Source: a bacterium OM1 bin76 (GTDB lineage Bacteria > Actinomycetota > Acidimicrobiia > Spongiisociales > ZC4RG35). From it: 64,000 bases of DNA. The position numbers were made by a program, and so were the translations under genes. Location: contig MPNA01000013.1 in NCBI GenBank assembly GCA_002238785.1, positions 24,654 to 88,653 of the forward strand, given 5' to 3'. The notes under the pieces are model-generated. The model made no database searches. It had not been told where the DNA came from and was given only the letters and a program-made list of their open reading frames with translations. Position 1 is the stretch's first letter. Each line of letters starts with the position of its first letter. Positions 45,355-54,340 of this stretch are shown here, piece by piece.

Positions 45355-46479
45355 CTAAAGAAGGGCTATTGCCTCCAGGAGCATTGCCACGGACTCTTCC
45401 GTGCTGGTGGCATGGGGGGAAGCCCTCAGCCATCCGGCTCGGTCAGCCAGGATTACCCCTCGTTCCCGAAGGGACTCCACCAGTTGTGCCGACGAACGGC
45501 CCGGTACCCGGAAGGTGAGAATCCCAGCCCTTTCGCTCCGGTTCTTCCACGGTCGCCGCAACTGGCATCCTGACCTGTCCAACCCCTCCTCCAATTGGTC
45601 CATTCTTGCCGAGATGTGCCCACTGATCGCCTCCACCCCTGCCATCGCTATAACCTCACAGGCCGCCCGCAGCGCCACCGCGCCCACCACCGGTTCACTG
45701 CTCATCTGATAGCGAGAAGCGGTTGGAGAGGGAACATGGGGAGGGCGGGACTCGAAGTCCAAGGGATCCGCCACGCCCAGCCATCCGGTTAGGGTCGTCT
45801 CCAAACGCTCCATAGCGCGATCCGACGCCATCATGGCCGCCCCGCCGAACCCGGCCCTCAACCACTTATGGCTTCCGGCGGCCACCACATCCACCGCGGC
45901 AGCGTTCACCACGAAAGCTCCCAGAGACTGGATGGCGTCCACCACCAGCAGGGGCGCCGGGAAGGCTTCCCGCAACTCCTCTAGGTCGGCGCGGAAACCG
46001 GTGGCGAAGTCAACGTGACTTACCGCTACCACTCGGGTGGAGGAGTCGACAAATGGCCGCAGGAGATCCACCGTGAGGCGATGATCGGGTAGGGGGACCC
46101 TCCGCACCTCGTCTATCAAACCCGCATCCCGAGCGCGGATCCACGGGTAGATGTTGGTAGGAAACTCCGCCTCGGGCACCACCACGTTGCCTCCCCTCAA
46201 GCCGAATGCGACATGGAACAGCGCGGCGCCGGTGGTATGGGTTAATCCCACCTTGGCTACCTCCACCCCCAGGAGGTCGGCAATAGCCTGCCTGCCCTGC
46301 TGCATCGCTCCCATCAGGAGAAGACTCAAGTTCTTTGTGCCGGCACAAAAGTCCGTCTCATACTCTGCTACCCGACTCTGCACCAGTTGGGAAACGGTGG
46401 AGATGGCCGCCGAATTCATGAAGCCCGGCGGTTCCCTGAACTGTTCCCGGTACGCGAGGGGCAGTTGAGGATGAGTCAT
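45355..46479 (-). CDS. Class V aminotransferase / isopenicillin-N-epimerase-like PLP enzyme
   Basis: 374 residues of the class V fold. GLTHTTGAALFHVAFGL sits in the PLP phosphate region, VVDAIQSLGAF holds the ring-binding Asp, and AGSHKWLRAGFG has the Schiff-base Lys. The loop that carries the persulfide Cys in SufS/IscS is absent, so it is not the missing cysteine desulfurase. The ATG with GGGGATGG upstream is preferred over a longer frame. It is the last of a three-gene leftward set after a HAD hydrolase and a DUF6941-like protein. Confidence 0.8.
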   Translation of the reverse strand: MTHPQLPLAYREQFREPPGFMNSAAISTVSQLVQSRVAEYETDFCAGTKNLSLLLMGAMQQGRQAIADLLGVEVAKVGLTHTTGAALFHVAFGLRGGNVVVPEAEFPTNIYPWIRARDAGLIDEVRRVPLPDHRLTVDLLRPFVDSSTRVVAVSHVDFATGFRADLEELREAFPAPLLVVDAIQSLGAFVVNAAAVDVVAAGSHKWLRAGFGGAAMMASDRAMERLETTLTGWLGVADPLDFESRPPHVPSPTASRYQMSSEPVVGAVALRAACEVIAMAGVEAISGHISARMDQLEEGLDRSGCQLRRPWKNRSERAGILTFRVPGRSSAQLVESLRERGVILADRAGWLRASPHATSTEESVAMLLEAIALL

Positions 46480-46495
46480 TGGATAACCATCCCCA

Positions 46496-47128
46496 TTAGA
46501 GAAGCGAGATGCCCACGATTGCTCCCAGTTCCTCCAAGGCCACATCGGGATCGGTCACCTTGATGGTTGACATGCCCATACTCCGGGCGGTCTTGAGATT
46601 GGCGCCGATGTCATCCAGCATCACTGCTTCGCCCGGTTCCACTCCCAGCCGGTCGAGAGTTCGCCGGTAGATCTCCGGTTCGGGTTTGCGCACCCCCTCC
46701 AGGTACGACTCAACAACCACATCGAAGTGCCCGTTAACCGTCGGGGCCATCAAATCCTTCCAATTGTTGGTGATGGCAGCTACCGCGATGCCATTGCGCC
46801 GCAGACGGCGGACCGCTTCCAACATTCGAGGCCGGATCCCGATGTCAGATTCGATTCGTCTCATCATTTCCGCAACATCCAAGTCCACTCCCCACTCCCG
46901 CGCTTCTTCTCGCAAGCACTCCATGAAGTCCTCGTAATCAATCTCTCCCCGTTCGTGCCGGGCCCAAGCCCCGTTGCGGCCCGCACCCATCACGATCTGT
47001 CCCACCGCACCTGCTGGTAAACCGTGATCCTCCTCGAAGGCGGCGATTCTGTGCAGCGGGGAATCAAAGACCACCCCTCCCAAATCGAACAACACCGCCT
47101 TGATGCGGGCCAATCCCCCGCCGGTCAT
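46496..47128 (-). CDS. HAD-superfamily hydrolase
   Basis: 210 residues. The first HAD motif reads AVLFDLGGVVFDS, where the second Asp is Gly (DLGG), as in several HAD subfamilies related to the epoxide hydrolase N-terminal domain. Motif II is AITNN, motif III VRKPEPEIY with the Lys, and motif IV VMLDDIGAN. It probably acts on a phosphorylated metabolite, though the missing second Asp may mean a different mechanism. The ATG overlaps the upstream stop as ATGA. Confidence 0.85.
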   Translation of the reverse strand: MTGGGLARIKAVLFDLGGVVFDSPLHRIAAFEEDHGLPAGAVGQIVMGAGRNGAWARHERGEIDYEDFMECLREEAREWGVDLDVAEMMRRIESDIGIRPRMLEAVRRLRRNGIAVAAITNNWKDLMAPTVNGHFDVVVESYLEGVRKPEPEIYRRTLDRLGVEPGEAVMLDDIGANLKTARSMGMSTIKVTDPDVALEELGAIVGISLL

Positions 47129-47592
47129 TGGCGGGGTGAACGTCTCTTGCGCTCCCGCACCGTGAACCGCAGCCGGTGTACGGGCTCCTCGTCCAGATAG
47201 ATCACAAATGAATAGTCACCGGCTGCCTCAAACGGCAGGGAATTGAAAGTGAATGCCATCGGATATCCGAACACGGAACCGGGCGAGAATCCCGGAGGTG
47301 ACTTCACCGGAAGTTTTCGGTGCGGCATTCGCTTTCCCAGGATGCTCCTTCCGTCCTCGTCCTGGAGATCCACCCCCATACTCACCGGAGACTTGTCCCA
47401 GCCCCAGGGGAAGGTGATCCTCATGCCGATGCCCATGGACGAGTGCCTGGTGGGAAAACGGCTGACCAACAACTGATCCCACCCTCCTCCCAGGGCAAAC
47501 AGCTTCCCTCCCACCACTTGCACGGCATCGGCCAGGAAGGCGAATTCGACCGAGGGCTTCAGCCCGGAAAGCCCCATCTCCGACAAATCCAT
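47125..47592 (-). CDS. DUF6941-like conserved hypothetical protein
   Basis: 155 residues. VEFAFLADAVQVVGGKLFALGGGWDQLLVSRFP fits the small DUF6941 proteins common in actinobacteria, whose function is unknown. The protein is predicted beta-rich with no signal or membrane segment and a basic tail (RERKRRSPRQ). GGGAG about seven bases before the ATG supports this start over an upstream TTG. It is the first gene of a three-gene set. Confidence 0.65.
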   Translation of the reverse strand: MDLSEMGLSGLKPSVEFAFLADAVQVVGGKLFALGGGWDQLLVSRFPTRHSSMGIGMRITFPWGWDKSPVSMGVDLQDEDGRSILGKRMPHRKLPVKSPPGFSPGSVFGYPMAFTFNSLPFEAAGDYSFVIYLDEEPVHRLRFTVRERKRRSPRQ

Positions 47593-47730
47593 CAAATAGC
47601 TCCCACTCAACCGAGGTTAGCCCACCCCGCAACAGTGGGATCAAGTGCCGCCAGGCCCCTTGGTAATCTGGCTGGGCAGCGACAGTACACCGCCGCCGCA
47701 TTCTTCGAATCCAGAGAGGAAACCGCACCC

Positions 47731-48891
47731 ATGAGCGAGCAGGCCCTTGCCGTCCTGAAGGAGCAAGCCAAGCAACGAGTCGCCGATGAGCAAACTCGTT
47801 TGGAGGAATTGAACCGATGGATGTACGAAAATCCCGAACTGGCCTATCAGGAGCACCGATCCTCCCAACGGATTGCCCAGGTCCTGGAGGGATACGGGTT
47901 CTCGGTGGAATATCCGGCCTATGGCCTGGAAACCGCCTTTGCCGCCCGGGCCGGGACTGAAGGCCCCGAATTGATCATCTGCTGTGAATACGACGCCCTC
48001 CCCGACGTCGGCCATGCTTGCGGTCACAACATCATCGCCTCGGCGGCCGTCGGCGCCGGATTGGCGCTTCGGCCCCTGGTCGAGTCCCTCGGTTTCCGGC
48101 TCACCGTGCTGGGGACACCCGCCGAAGAAGCCTATGGTGGGAAAGTGGACCTGATTAACGCCCAGGCCTTTTCAGGAGCGTCGGCGGCCATGATGATCCA
48201 TCCCTCGCCGCGGGATGTGGTAGATGCCCCCTTTCTGGCCATTACACAGTTAGACGTCACCTATCACGGCAAGGAAGCCCATGCATCCGCGTATCCCCAT
48301 CGCGGTCTCAACGCCCTCGACGCTTTCGTGCAGGCCTACGTCAACATCTCCACTCTCCGTCAACACATCCTCTCCACCGACAAGATCCATGGCATCATCA
48401 CCGAAGGCGGCCAAGCCCCCAACATTGTTCCGGCCCTGACCCGCTCGAAGTGGTATGTGCGGTCCCTGGAGTTCGAACGGCTGGAGGCATTGAAGGGACG
48501 GGTCGTGTCCTGCTTCGAAGCGGCGGCACTCGCCACCGGGTGCCGGGTGGAGATCGAGACGCTGGGCCATGGCTACACCCAGTTGATCAGCAATCCCCTG
48601 CTCACAGAACTGTACGCCGCTAACTCCGAGTCCCTGGGCAGACCCCTGGGGCGCGGCGCCGACCTCTCCCCTTCGGAAGCCGGCTCCACCGACATGGGCA
48701 ACGTCTCCCTGCAAGTACCGTCCATTCACCCCATGCTCTCCCTCAACTGCGCCCCGGTCGGCAATCACCAACCGGGCTTCACCCGGCAGACCATCACCGC
48801 AGAAGGTCATCGAGCCATCTTTGACGGCGCGGTGGGGATGGCGTGGACCGTAATCGACGTGGCCGCCAAGGACCTGTGGGACCAGCTTTGA
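47731..48891 (+). CDS. M20D-family amidohydrolase
   Basis: 386 residues of the aminoacylase/aminobenzoyl-glutamate hydrolase group. MYENPELAYQEHRSSQ is the conserved start, ICCEYDALPDVGHACGHNIIASA carries the metal-binding Cys and His, GTPAEEAYGGK the catalytic Glu pair, and HGKEAHASAYPHRGLNALDA the dimer-domain His. It hydrolyses N-acyl amino acids or p-aminobenzoyl-glutamate-like amides. An AGAGAGGA element precedes the ATG. It is divergent from the DUF6941 operon. Confidence 0.9.
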   Translation: MSEQALAVLKEQAKQRVADEQTRLEELNRWMYENPELAYQEHRSSQRIAQVLEGYGFSVEYPAYGLETAFAARAGTEGPELIICCEYDALPDVGHACGHNIIASAAVGAGLALRPLVESLGFRLTVLGTPAEEAYGGKVDLINAQAFSGASAAMMIHPSPRDVVDAPFLAITQLDVTYHGKEAHASAYPHRGLNALDAFVQAYVNISTLRQHILSTDKIHGIITEGGQAPNIVPALTRSKWYVRSLEFERLEALKGRVVSCFEAAALATGCRVEIETLGHGYTQLISNPLLTELYAANSESLGRPLGRGADLSPSEAGSTDMGNVSLQVPSIHPMLSLNCAPVGNHQPGFTRQTITAEGHRAIFDGAVGMAWTVIDVAAKDLWDQL

Positions 48892-48917
48892 ATTGATCTG
48901 ATCCCTGGTTTGTTCAG

Positions 48918-50099
48918 CTAATCAGGAAGCAGGTCTCCGTGCCGGGGAGATAGGAAAAACCCGGAGCGGGGTTTGGGAACAAAAAAGGTTGCCTTGGGAG
49001 GAAGCGGCATCTGATTGTCAGCAGCGTGGATAACCTGACGGATCGAGGCAGGCGCCAGCATGAATCCGACACCTCCGTGTTCCGCCACCCGGTCGATCAC
49101 CTTCTTGAGGCCCTCCCGGTCGGCAATGAAGTCCATCCTGGGATCGGTTCGCTCATCGGCTATTCCCATCACCGGCGCCAACACCGTTCGGTAGAGCGCC
49201 GCGGCATCCATCTCGCCACGCTGGGGAGACAATGAGATCGACCAGCACCCTTGAGCGGTGACAGCCACTGCCCCCCCGCGGTGCCCTGCCCGTGCCTTCG
49301 TCCTCACCGCGCCGAGTTTGCGCTCCAAACGCTCCGCCGACACCTCCTCGGACATCCAACGGTGAAAGGGGTCAATCCGAAGCTGGTCGGTCGGAATTGC
49401 CACGACCAGCATCCTTCCGGCCGGATGCCTCTCATCGGCGCCGCACCGGTCTGCATGACGAACCGAGGCGGCGGCCCGGTGGTGGCCGTCCACAATGTAA
49501 GCCTTGGGAACCTGGGCGAACTCCCCCAGCAGTGTGGCTGCTGCGCCTGCGGGAACCACCCAGATCTGGTGTTGAGCGCCGTCCTCGAGCGTGACCGACA
49601 CATCGGGTGTCTCTCGACAGATCTTCTCCACTGTCCGGTTGATGCCCTCCCGGGGCTGGTAACCCAACTTCATCGGGTTTGAACTGTAAGGCACTTCCGC
49701 CATGTAGTTGTACAGTTCTTCCTCCCGATCGGTCCGGGTTGTCTCGTGTGGAATCAACTTCCGGGGCATGGCGGCCACCGGTGCGTCTCCCACCACGCCG
49801 GTCTGTTGATGTTCCTTGTCCGTGATGCGATAGATGAACAACCCCTCGAGCAAAGGACCGAAGGCGCCCTTCCGAAGCTGCCCATCCAGGTAGTCGGCCG
49901 CTTGTCTAACCAATTGGCGGAAGGATCGGTTGGGCCAACTGACCGAAGGGGTGAATGCGTTGAAGAACGAATCGGGGTTTTCCGAAGCCCATCGGTATCG
50001 CTCGTAAGGCGTTAGAGCGTCATAGTCGGGGGAAACCACCCTCCACGCATATTCGGGGGAGACCAGCCGCGCCTGGGCCGGCCTCAACCAGCCCTTCAA
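48918..50099 (-). CDS. DUF1015-family protein
   Basis: 393 residues. YIVDGHHRAAASVRHA is the hallmark of DUF1015, and the C-terminal LPPKATFFVPKPRSGFFL also fits. The family shares a fold and the DGHHR motif with ParB/sulfiredoxin-like proteins, of which free serine kinases are the characterised relatives. It is encoded immediately after a serA-like gene with an ATGA overlap, which fits a role in serine or phosphoserine metabolism (inference from association). Confidence 0.85.
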   Translation of the reverse strand: MKGWLRPAQARLVSPEYAWRVVSPDYDALTPYERYRWASENPDSFFNAFTPSVSWPNRSFRQLVRQAADYLDGQLRKGAFGPLLEGLFIYRITDKEHQQTGVVGDAPVAAMPRKLIPHETTRTDREEELYNYMAEVPYSSNPMKLGYQPREGINRTVEKICRETPDVSVTLEDGAQHQIWVVPAGAAATLLGEFAQVPKAYIVDGHHRAAASVRHADRCGADERHPAGRMLVVAIPTDQLRIDPFHRWMSEEVSAERLERKLGAVRTKARAGHRGGAVAVTAQGCWSISLSPQRGEMDAAALYRTVLAPVMGIADERTDPRMDFIADREGLKKVIDRVAEHGGVGFMLAPASIRQVIHAADNQMPLPPKATFFVPKPRSGFFLSPRHGDLLPD

Positions 50100-51310
50100 C
50101 CCGAGTCTCCGCTGTGGTGGGCCGCCACCCCCATGATGTGGGGAAGGCTCTCCAACTCGGAGACCAGGTGGTCCAGAGCATCTCCCTCCACCTGTATCAC
50201 CGCTACGGCACTCCCGGCGCCACTGAAGACCTGGTTGCTCATGTTCTGCACATTCAGACCCAGTGACCTGATGGCCGTCAAGACCGCGGACAGCACCCCC
50301 ACTCGATCAATGTGCCTGATGGTGAGAAAGGTTCCCCTCGGAGGGCGCACTCCGAGGTTGACGACATTGCGTACCTGTCCCCGGGCATAGTCCCGCAGCA
50401 TGTTCACCACTTCAGAAGCGATGGAATACTGCGCTTGGAGAGTGGATGCCCCGATGTGGTGGGTCGTATAGACCCGGGGATGATTGACAAGCCGGGAGTC
50501 CCAAGGCTCCGACGCCGTGGCGGGTTCGTCGGCGAACACATCCACTCCTGCCCACAATTGTTGTCGATCAAGTGCCCGGAGCAACGCTGCTTCGTCAACG
50601 ATGGGGGCGCGGGAGGTGTTGATCAGAAAGCTGCCGGGCTTCAAGCGGGACAACAAGTCTTCCGACACCATGCCAGCAGTGGCCGGATTGGCCGGCACAT
50701 GAAGGGTAACTATGTCGGATGCAGCGAACAGGTCCTCCAGCCGGGAGACGGAGGTCACTCCCAACTCGTCCATCTGCTCCCTCATCTCCAACGAGCGGGT
50801 CTTTTCCACCGCCAGCAGTTTCAAGCCGAACCCGTGGGCCCGTCTGGCCACTTCGATACCGATCCGGCCCATTCCCACGATGCCCAGGGTCTTGCCCAAC
50901 AAACCTCGAGACTTGGCGAATTGCTTCTTCTGCCACTGCTTCTGCCGGATGGCGATCACGTTGTCCGGTATGCGTCGGTCGACAGCCAGAATCAATCCCA
51001 TGGTCAACTCGGCCACCGCGATCGAGTTGCGACCAGGGACATTGGAGACCCAAATCGCCCGGCGGGCAGCCGCGTCGCAATCGATGGTGTTGTAACCGGC
51101 CCCTGCGCGGATGATCCACCCCAGATCACTAGCGCACTCCAAAGTGCTGTCGGTTATCCGGGTGGAGCGCACCAGCAGAATGTTCATGCCCCCCAGAGCC
51201 TCCCGCAACGTTGCTCCATTGAGATCGGGGCGGAGATGCCACTGATAACCGAGCTTCTCGACTTCCGGCAGGAACTGTTCAGGAAACCTGTCTGCCATTA
51301 GGATTTTCAT
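50096..51310 (-). CDS. serA: D-3-phosphoglycerate dehydrogenase-like protein with ACT domain
   Basis: 404 residues of the D-2-hydroxyacid dehydrogenase family. The NAD motif is GIVGMGRIGIEVA, the catalytic residues lie in NTSRAPIVDE (Arg), GVDVFADEP (Glu) and THHIGAST (His). A C-terminal ACT domain (about 330-400) is present, as in the short SerA type, where serine can act as feedback effector. It would oxidise 3-phosphoglycerate at the start of serine synthesis. The DUF1015 gene is translationally coupled downstream. Confidence 0.88.
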   Translation of the reverse strand: MKILMADRFPEQFLPEVEKLGYQWHLRPDLNGATLREALGGMNILLVRSTRITDSTLECASDLGWIIRAGAGYNTIDCDAAARRAIWVSNVPGRNSIAVAELTMGLILAVDRRIPDNVIAIRQKQWQKKQFAKSRGLLGKTLGIVGMGRIGIEVARRAHGFGLKLLAVEKTRSLEMREQMDELGVTSVSRLEDLFAASDIVTLHVPANPATAGMVSEDLLSRLKPGSFLINTSRAPIVDEAALLRALDRQQLWAGVDVFADEPATASEPWDSRLVNHPRVYTTHHIGASTLQAQYSIASEVVNMLRDYARGQVRNVVNLGVRPPRGTFLTIRHIDRVGVLSAVLTAIRSLGLNVQNMSNQVFSGAGSAVAVIQVEGDALDHLVSELESLPHIMGVAAHHSGDSG

Positions 51311-51381
51311 CGGCCCTCCTCGGCGGGGGTCGTCTCTCTAATTGATAGTCGGCCGGTCTCCAAAGTAACCTCGTACAAGAC

Positions 51382-52281
51382 GTGGTATCGGAACATTATG
51401 ACCCCGCAGCCTGGGACATTGTACCGGGTTTTTCGTTCACCGACATCACCTATCACCGGGCCGTAGATGTTGGAGCCGTGCGAATTGCCTTTGACCGTCC
51501 CGAAGTGCGGAACGCTTTCCGGCCTCATACCGTCGACGAGTTGATCACTGCATTGGAGCATGCCCGGCAATGGAGCCGGATCGGTTGCGTGCTGCTCACC
51601 GGCAACGGCCCCTCTGCTCGAGACGGGGGATGGGCGTTCTGCTCGGGGGGAGACCAGCGCATCAGGGGGCGGGATGGGTACAAGTACGCCGGCGGGGAAG
51701 ACGGACCATCCATCGATCCCGCCCGCCTGGGAAGGCTTCACATCTTGGAAGCCCAGCGCATTATCAGGTTCATGCCGAAGGTGGTGATAGCAGTGGTGCC
51801 GGGCTGGGCGGTGGGCGGAGGTCATAGTCTCCATGTGGTGTGCGATCTGACTCTGGCCTGCTCGGAGCACGCCATCTTCAAGCAGACCGATCCGGATGTC
51901 GCCAGTTACGATGCCGGGTTCGGATCGGCGTACCTGACCAGGATGATCGGGCAGAAACGGGCGCGGGAACTCTTCTTCTTGGGCATGGACTATCGGGCCG
52001 AGGAAGCCAAGCAAATGGGGATGGTCAACAAGGTCATCCCCCACCCGCAGTTGGAGGAGGTCGCCCTGGAGTGGGCTCGGATCATCACCTCCAAGAGTCC
52101 TACTGCCCAAAGAATGCTCAAATATGCCTTCAATCTGATTGACGACGGCCTGATCGGGCAACAGATTTTTGCCGGAGAAGCCACCCGCCTGGCCTACGGC
52201 ACCGACGAGGCGGCGGAGGGAAGAGACGCCTTCTTGGAGAAGCGGCGGCCCCGCTTCGATGAATTCCCCTGGCACTATTAG
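51382..52281 (+). CDS. menB: 1,4-dihydroxy-2-naphthoyl-CoA synthase
   Basis: 299 residues of the crotonase fold. RIAFDRPEVRNAFRPHTVDELI, GWAFCSGGDQRIRG, VPGWAVGGGHSLHVVCDLTLA and DPDVASYDAGFGSAYLTRMIGQKRARELFFLG are MenB-specific, distinguishing it from ordinary enoyl-CoA hydratases. It closes the naphthoate ring in menaquinone biosynthesis. menA overlaps its 3' end by 23 bases. It is divergent from serA. Confidence 0.93.
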   Translation: MVSEHYDPAAWDIVPGFSFTDITYHRAVDVGAVRIAFDRPEVRNAFRPHTVDELITALEHARQWSRIGCVLLTGNGPSARDGGWAFCSGGDQRIRGRDGYKYAGGEDGPSIDPARLGRLHILEAQRIIRFMPKVVIAVVPGWAVGGGHSLHVVCDLTLACSEHAIFKQTDPDVASYDAGFGSAYLTRMIGQKRARELFFLGMDYRAEEAKQMGMVNKVIPHPQLEEVALEWARIITSKSPTAQRMLKYAFNLIDDGLIGQQIFAGEATRLAYGTDEAAEGRDAFLEKRRPRFDEFPWHY

Positions 52282-53182
52282 TAACTCCTCTTCCCGAATA
52301 ACCCGTTTCCAAGCCTGGAAAACTGCCGCCCGGACTCACACCCTGTGGGCCTCGGTGGCGCCGGTCACGGTGGGCACCGGGTTGGCCGTCGGGGCCGGAG
52401 TATTCCGATGGGACGCCTTCTGGATGACGTTGACCGTGGGAGTGTCCATCCAGGTGGCTGCGAATTTTGCCAACGACGTCTCGGACGCGGCCCGCAGCGC
52501 CGACACCCCGGACCGGATCGGGCCGCGCCGGATGGTGGCCGAGGGGGTAATCTCGCCTCGGAACATGTGGATTGCGGCGTGGATAGCAGTGGCAGTGGCG
52601 CTTCTGGCGGGGTTGTACCTGGTCCTGATTGCGGGGTTGATGCTGGTGTGGGTGGGCCTGCTGTCGGTGTTGGCGATGCTCACCTATGTGGGAGGCCCCT
52701 TGCCTTACGGGTATCGGGGACTCGGTGAAGTATCCGTATTCGTGTTCTTCGGACTGGTTGCCACGGTGGGCACCCGGTTCGTCCACGACATGACCGCTCC
52801 CGTGGAAGCCTGGACGCTGGCCATCCCTATGGGAATGCTGGCCTCCGCCATCCTGGTGGCCAACAATCTCAGAGACATTGGGACCGACGCCAGGGTGGGG
52901 AAGCGCACCTTGGCAGTGATGATGGGGGCGGCTCGATCCAGGATCTTCTATGCCGTCTTGGTGGGATTGTCCTTTGCGGTGATAGCCGGCGCCGCTTTCC
53001 TTGGGGCAACCCCCCTGGCAACCTCTGCAACGCTGGCACTGGTCCCTTTCGCCATCGTCCCGTTACGAGCCGTCTTGAGGGGCGCCAAGGGCGCGGCGCT
53101 GATCGGCGTTCTGAAAGCCACCTCCCGGTTGCAGATGGGAGTAGCCCTGATACTGGCAGTCACCGCCGCCATCTGGACCTGA
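52259..53182 (+). CDS. menA: 1,4-dihydroxy-2-naphthoate polyprenyltransferase
   Basis: 307 residues, a UbiA-type membrane prenyltransferase with eight to nine hydrophobic segments. The first Asp-rich motif is NFANDVSDAARSAD and the second is NNLRDIGTDARVGKRTLAV, both as in MenA. It attaches the polyprenyl tail during menaquinone synthesis at the membrane. The ATG within the end of menB gives the shortest start that keeps the first membrane helix and indicates coupled translation. Confidence 0.92.
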   Translation: MNSPGTISNSSSRITRFQAWKTAARTHTLWASVAPVTVGTGLAVGAGVFRWDAFWMTLTVGVSIQVAANFANDVSDAARSADTPDRIGPRRMVAEGVISPRNMWIAAWIAVAVALLAGLYLVLIAGLMLVWVGLLSVLAMLTYVGGPLPYGYRGLGEVSVFVFFGLVATVGTRFVHDMTAPVEAWTLAIPMGMLASAILVANNLRDIGTDARVGKRTLAVMMGAARSRIFYAVLVGLSFAVIAGAAFLGATPLATSATLALVPFAIVPLRAVLRGAKGAALIGVLKATSRLQMGVALILAVTAAIWT

Positions 53183-53197
53183 CCCCCCACCGTGTTG

Positions 53198-54025
53198 CTA
53201 TTGCCGGATGGCTGAGAGGTGGTCGCCGTGGGCGACTATGGCTTCCCAAAGTCGGGGAATGCCTTCGCCTTCGGTGGCTACGGTGGTGAGCACCTGCGGA
53301 GTGGGACCGGGGCGGTACCCCAGGGAGAGCATTTGCCTAAGGACCCTCACCGCCCGATCAGCGCCGTCCTGGTCGGCCTTGTTCACGCAAAACACCCCAC
53401 CTATCTCGAACAGACCAGCCTTGTCGGCCTGCACCGAATCTCCCATACCGGGATTGACGACCACCACCACCGTCGGGGTCACCCTCATCACCTCCACTTC
53501 GGACTGCCCCACCCCCACTGTCTCCACCAACACCACCTGAAAGTCGGCCAAGGCCAATAACTCGGTGACCGCTCGGGTGGCCCTGGCAACTCCCCCGAGA
53601 TGACCGCGGGTGGACATCGAGCGGATGAACACGCCCGGATCGGTGAAGTGGGATTGCATGCGAATCCGGTCACCCAGCATCGCCCCGCCGGTCAGAGGAC
53701 TGGCCGGGTCCACGGCCACCACCCCCACCGTAAGGCTCTCTTCCCGAATACAACCCACCAGCGTGGACACCAGGGTGCTCTTGCCTGCCCCCGGTGGTCC
53801 GGTGATGCCTACCAACCGAGCCGACATGCTGCTCCCCGCCAGGGCGGGAGCCCAGATCTCAGTCAACCCGGGGTCGGCGGGAAGGTGGTTCTCCACCAGC
53901 GTTATCGCCCGCGCCAAGGCGCGGCGGTCACCCAGGCAGAGACGGTCGACCAGTAGGGATAGTTCCGGGCGGTGACTGCCCACTTGAAGCAATCGACGCT
54001 TAGGCGTCGGCTTCGACCGAGACAA
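53198..54025 (-). CDS. MeaB/ArgK-type GTPase
   Basis: 275 residues. The G1 loop is GPPGAGKSTL, followed by VAVDPASPLTGGAMLGDRIRM, ETVGVGQSEVEV (G3 region, the MeaB hallmark) and NKAD (G4). MeaB proteins protect and reload the B12-dependent methylmalonyl-CoA mutase. No mutase subunit is in the window. The TTG start overlaps the nfuA gene by 26 bases with AAGGTG upstream; a GTG 42 bases later is an alternative. Confidence 0.9.
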   Translation of the reverse strand: MSRSKPTPKRRLLQVGSHRPELSLLVDRLCLGDRRALARAITLVENHLPADPGLTEIWAPALAGSSMSARLVGITGPPGAGKSTLVSTLVGCIREESLTVGVVAVDPASPLTGGAMLGDRIRMQSHFTDPGVFIRSMSTRGHLGGVARATRAVTELLALADFQVVLVETVGVGQSEVEVMRVTPTVVVVVNPGMGDSVQADKAGLFEIGGVFCVNKADQDGADRAVRVLRQMLSLGYRPGPTPQVLTTVATEGEGIPRLWEAIVAHGDHLSAIRQ

Positions 54026-54290
54026 CTCCCGGCACCTTGGCCTTGAGGATCCGCTCGATCCCCGCCTTGAGAGTCATCATTGACAGCGGGCACCCTCCGC
54101 AGGCCCCCACCATCTGCAGGTTGACCACGCCCTCCTCGACACCTAGGAGAACAAGGTCTCCCCCGTCCATCTGCACTGCCGGGCGGATGTAGTCAAGTGC
54201 CGATTGCAGCAGATTGAGATCAACCTCGGGAAGGGACGCCTTTTCGGAGTCGGCAACCCGCTTGGGTAGTTCCAGGATTGTCTCGGTCAT
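54000..54290 (-). CDS. nfuA: NfuA/NifU C-terminal-domain Fe-S carrier
   Basis: 96 residues equal to the NifU C-terminal domain alone: QSALDYIRPAVQMDGGDLVLLG followed by VGACGGCPLS, where C64 and C67 are the cluster-binding CxxC. Such proteins carry assembled 4Fe-4S clusters to target enzymes. It is the fourth place with Fe-S assembly genes in the window. It overlaps the following meaB gene. Confidence 0.9.
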   Translation of the reverse strand: MTETILELPKRVADSEKASLPEVDLNLLQSALDYIRPAVQMDGGDLVLLGVEEGVVNLQMVGACGGCPLSMMTLKAGIERILKAKVPGVVSVEADA

Positions 54291-54340
54291 TGCAGCCTCT
54301 CAATACCTACAACCCGCATCGTAAACGGTTCATTCCGAAG

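Noticed and set aside
45355..46479. Missing SufS cysteine desulfurase
   Set aside because: The protein has the class V PLP lysine but lacks the persulfide-forming Cys loop, and it is not near a suf gene.
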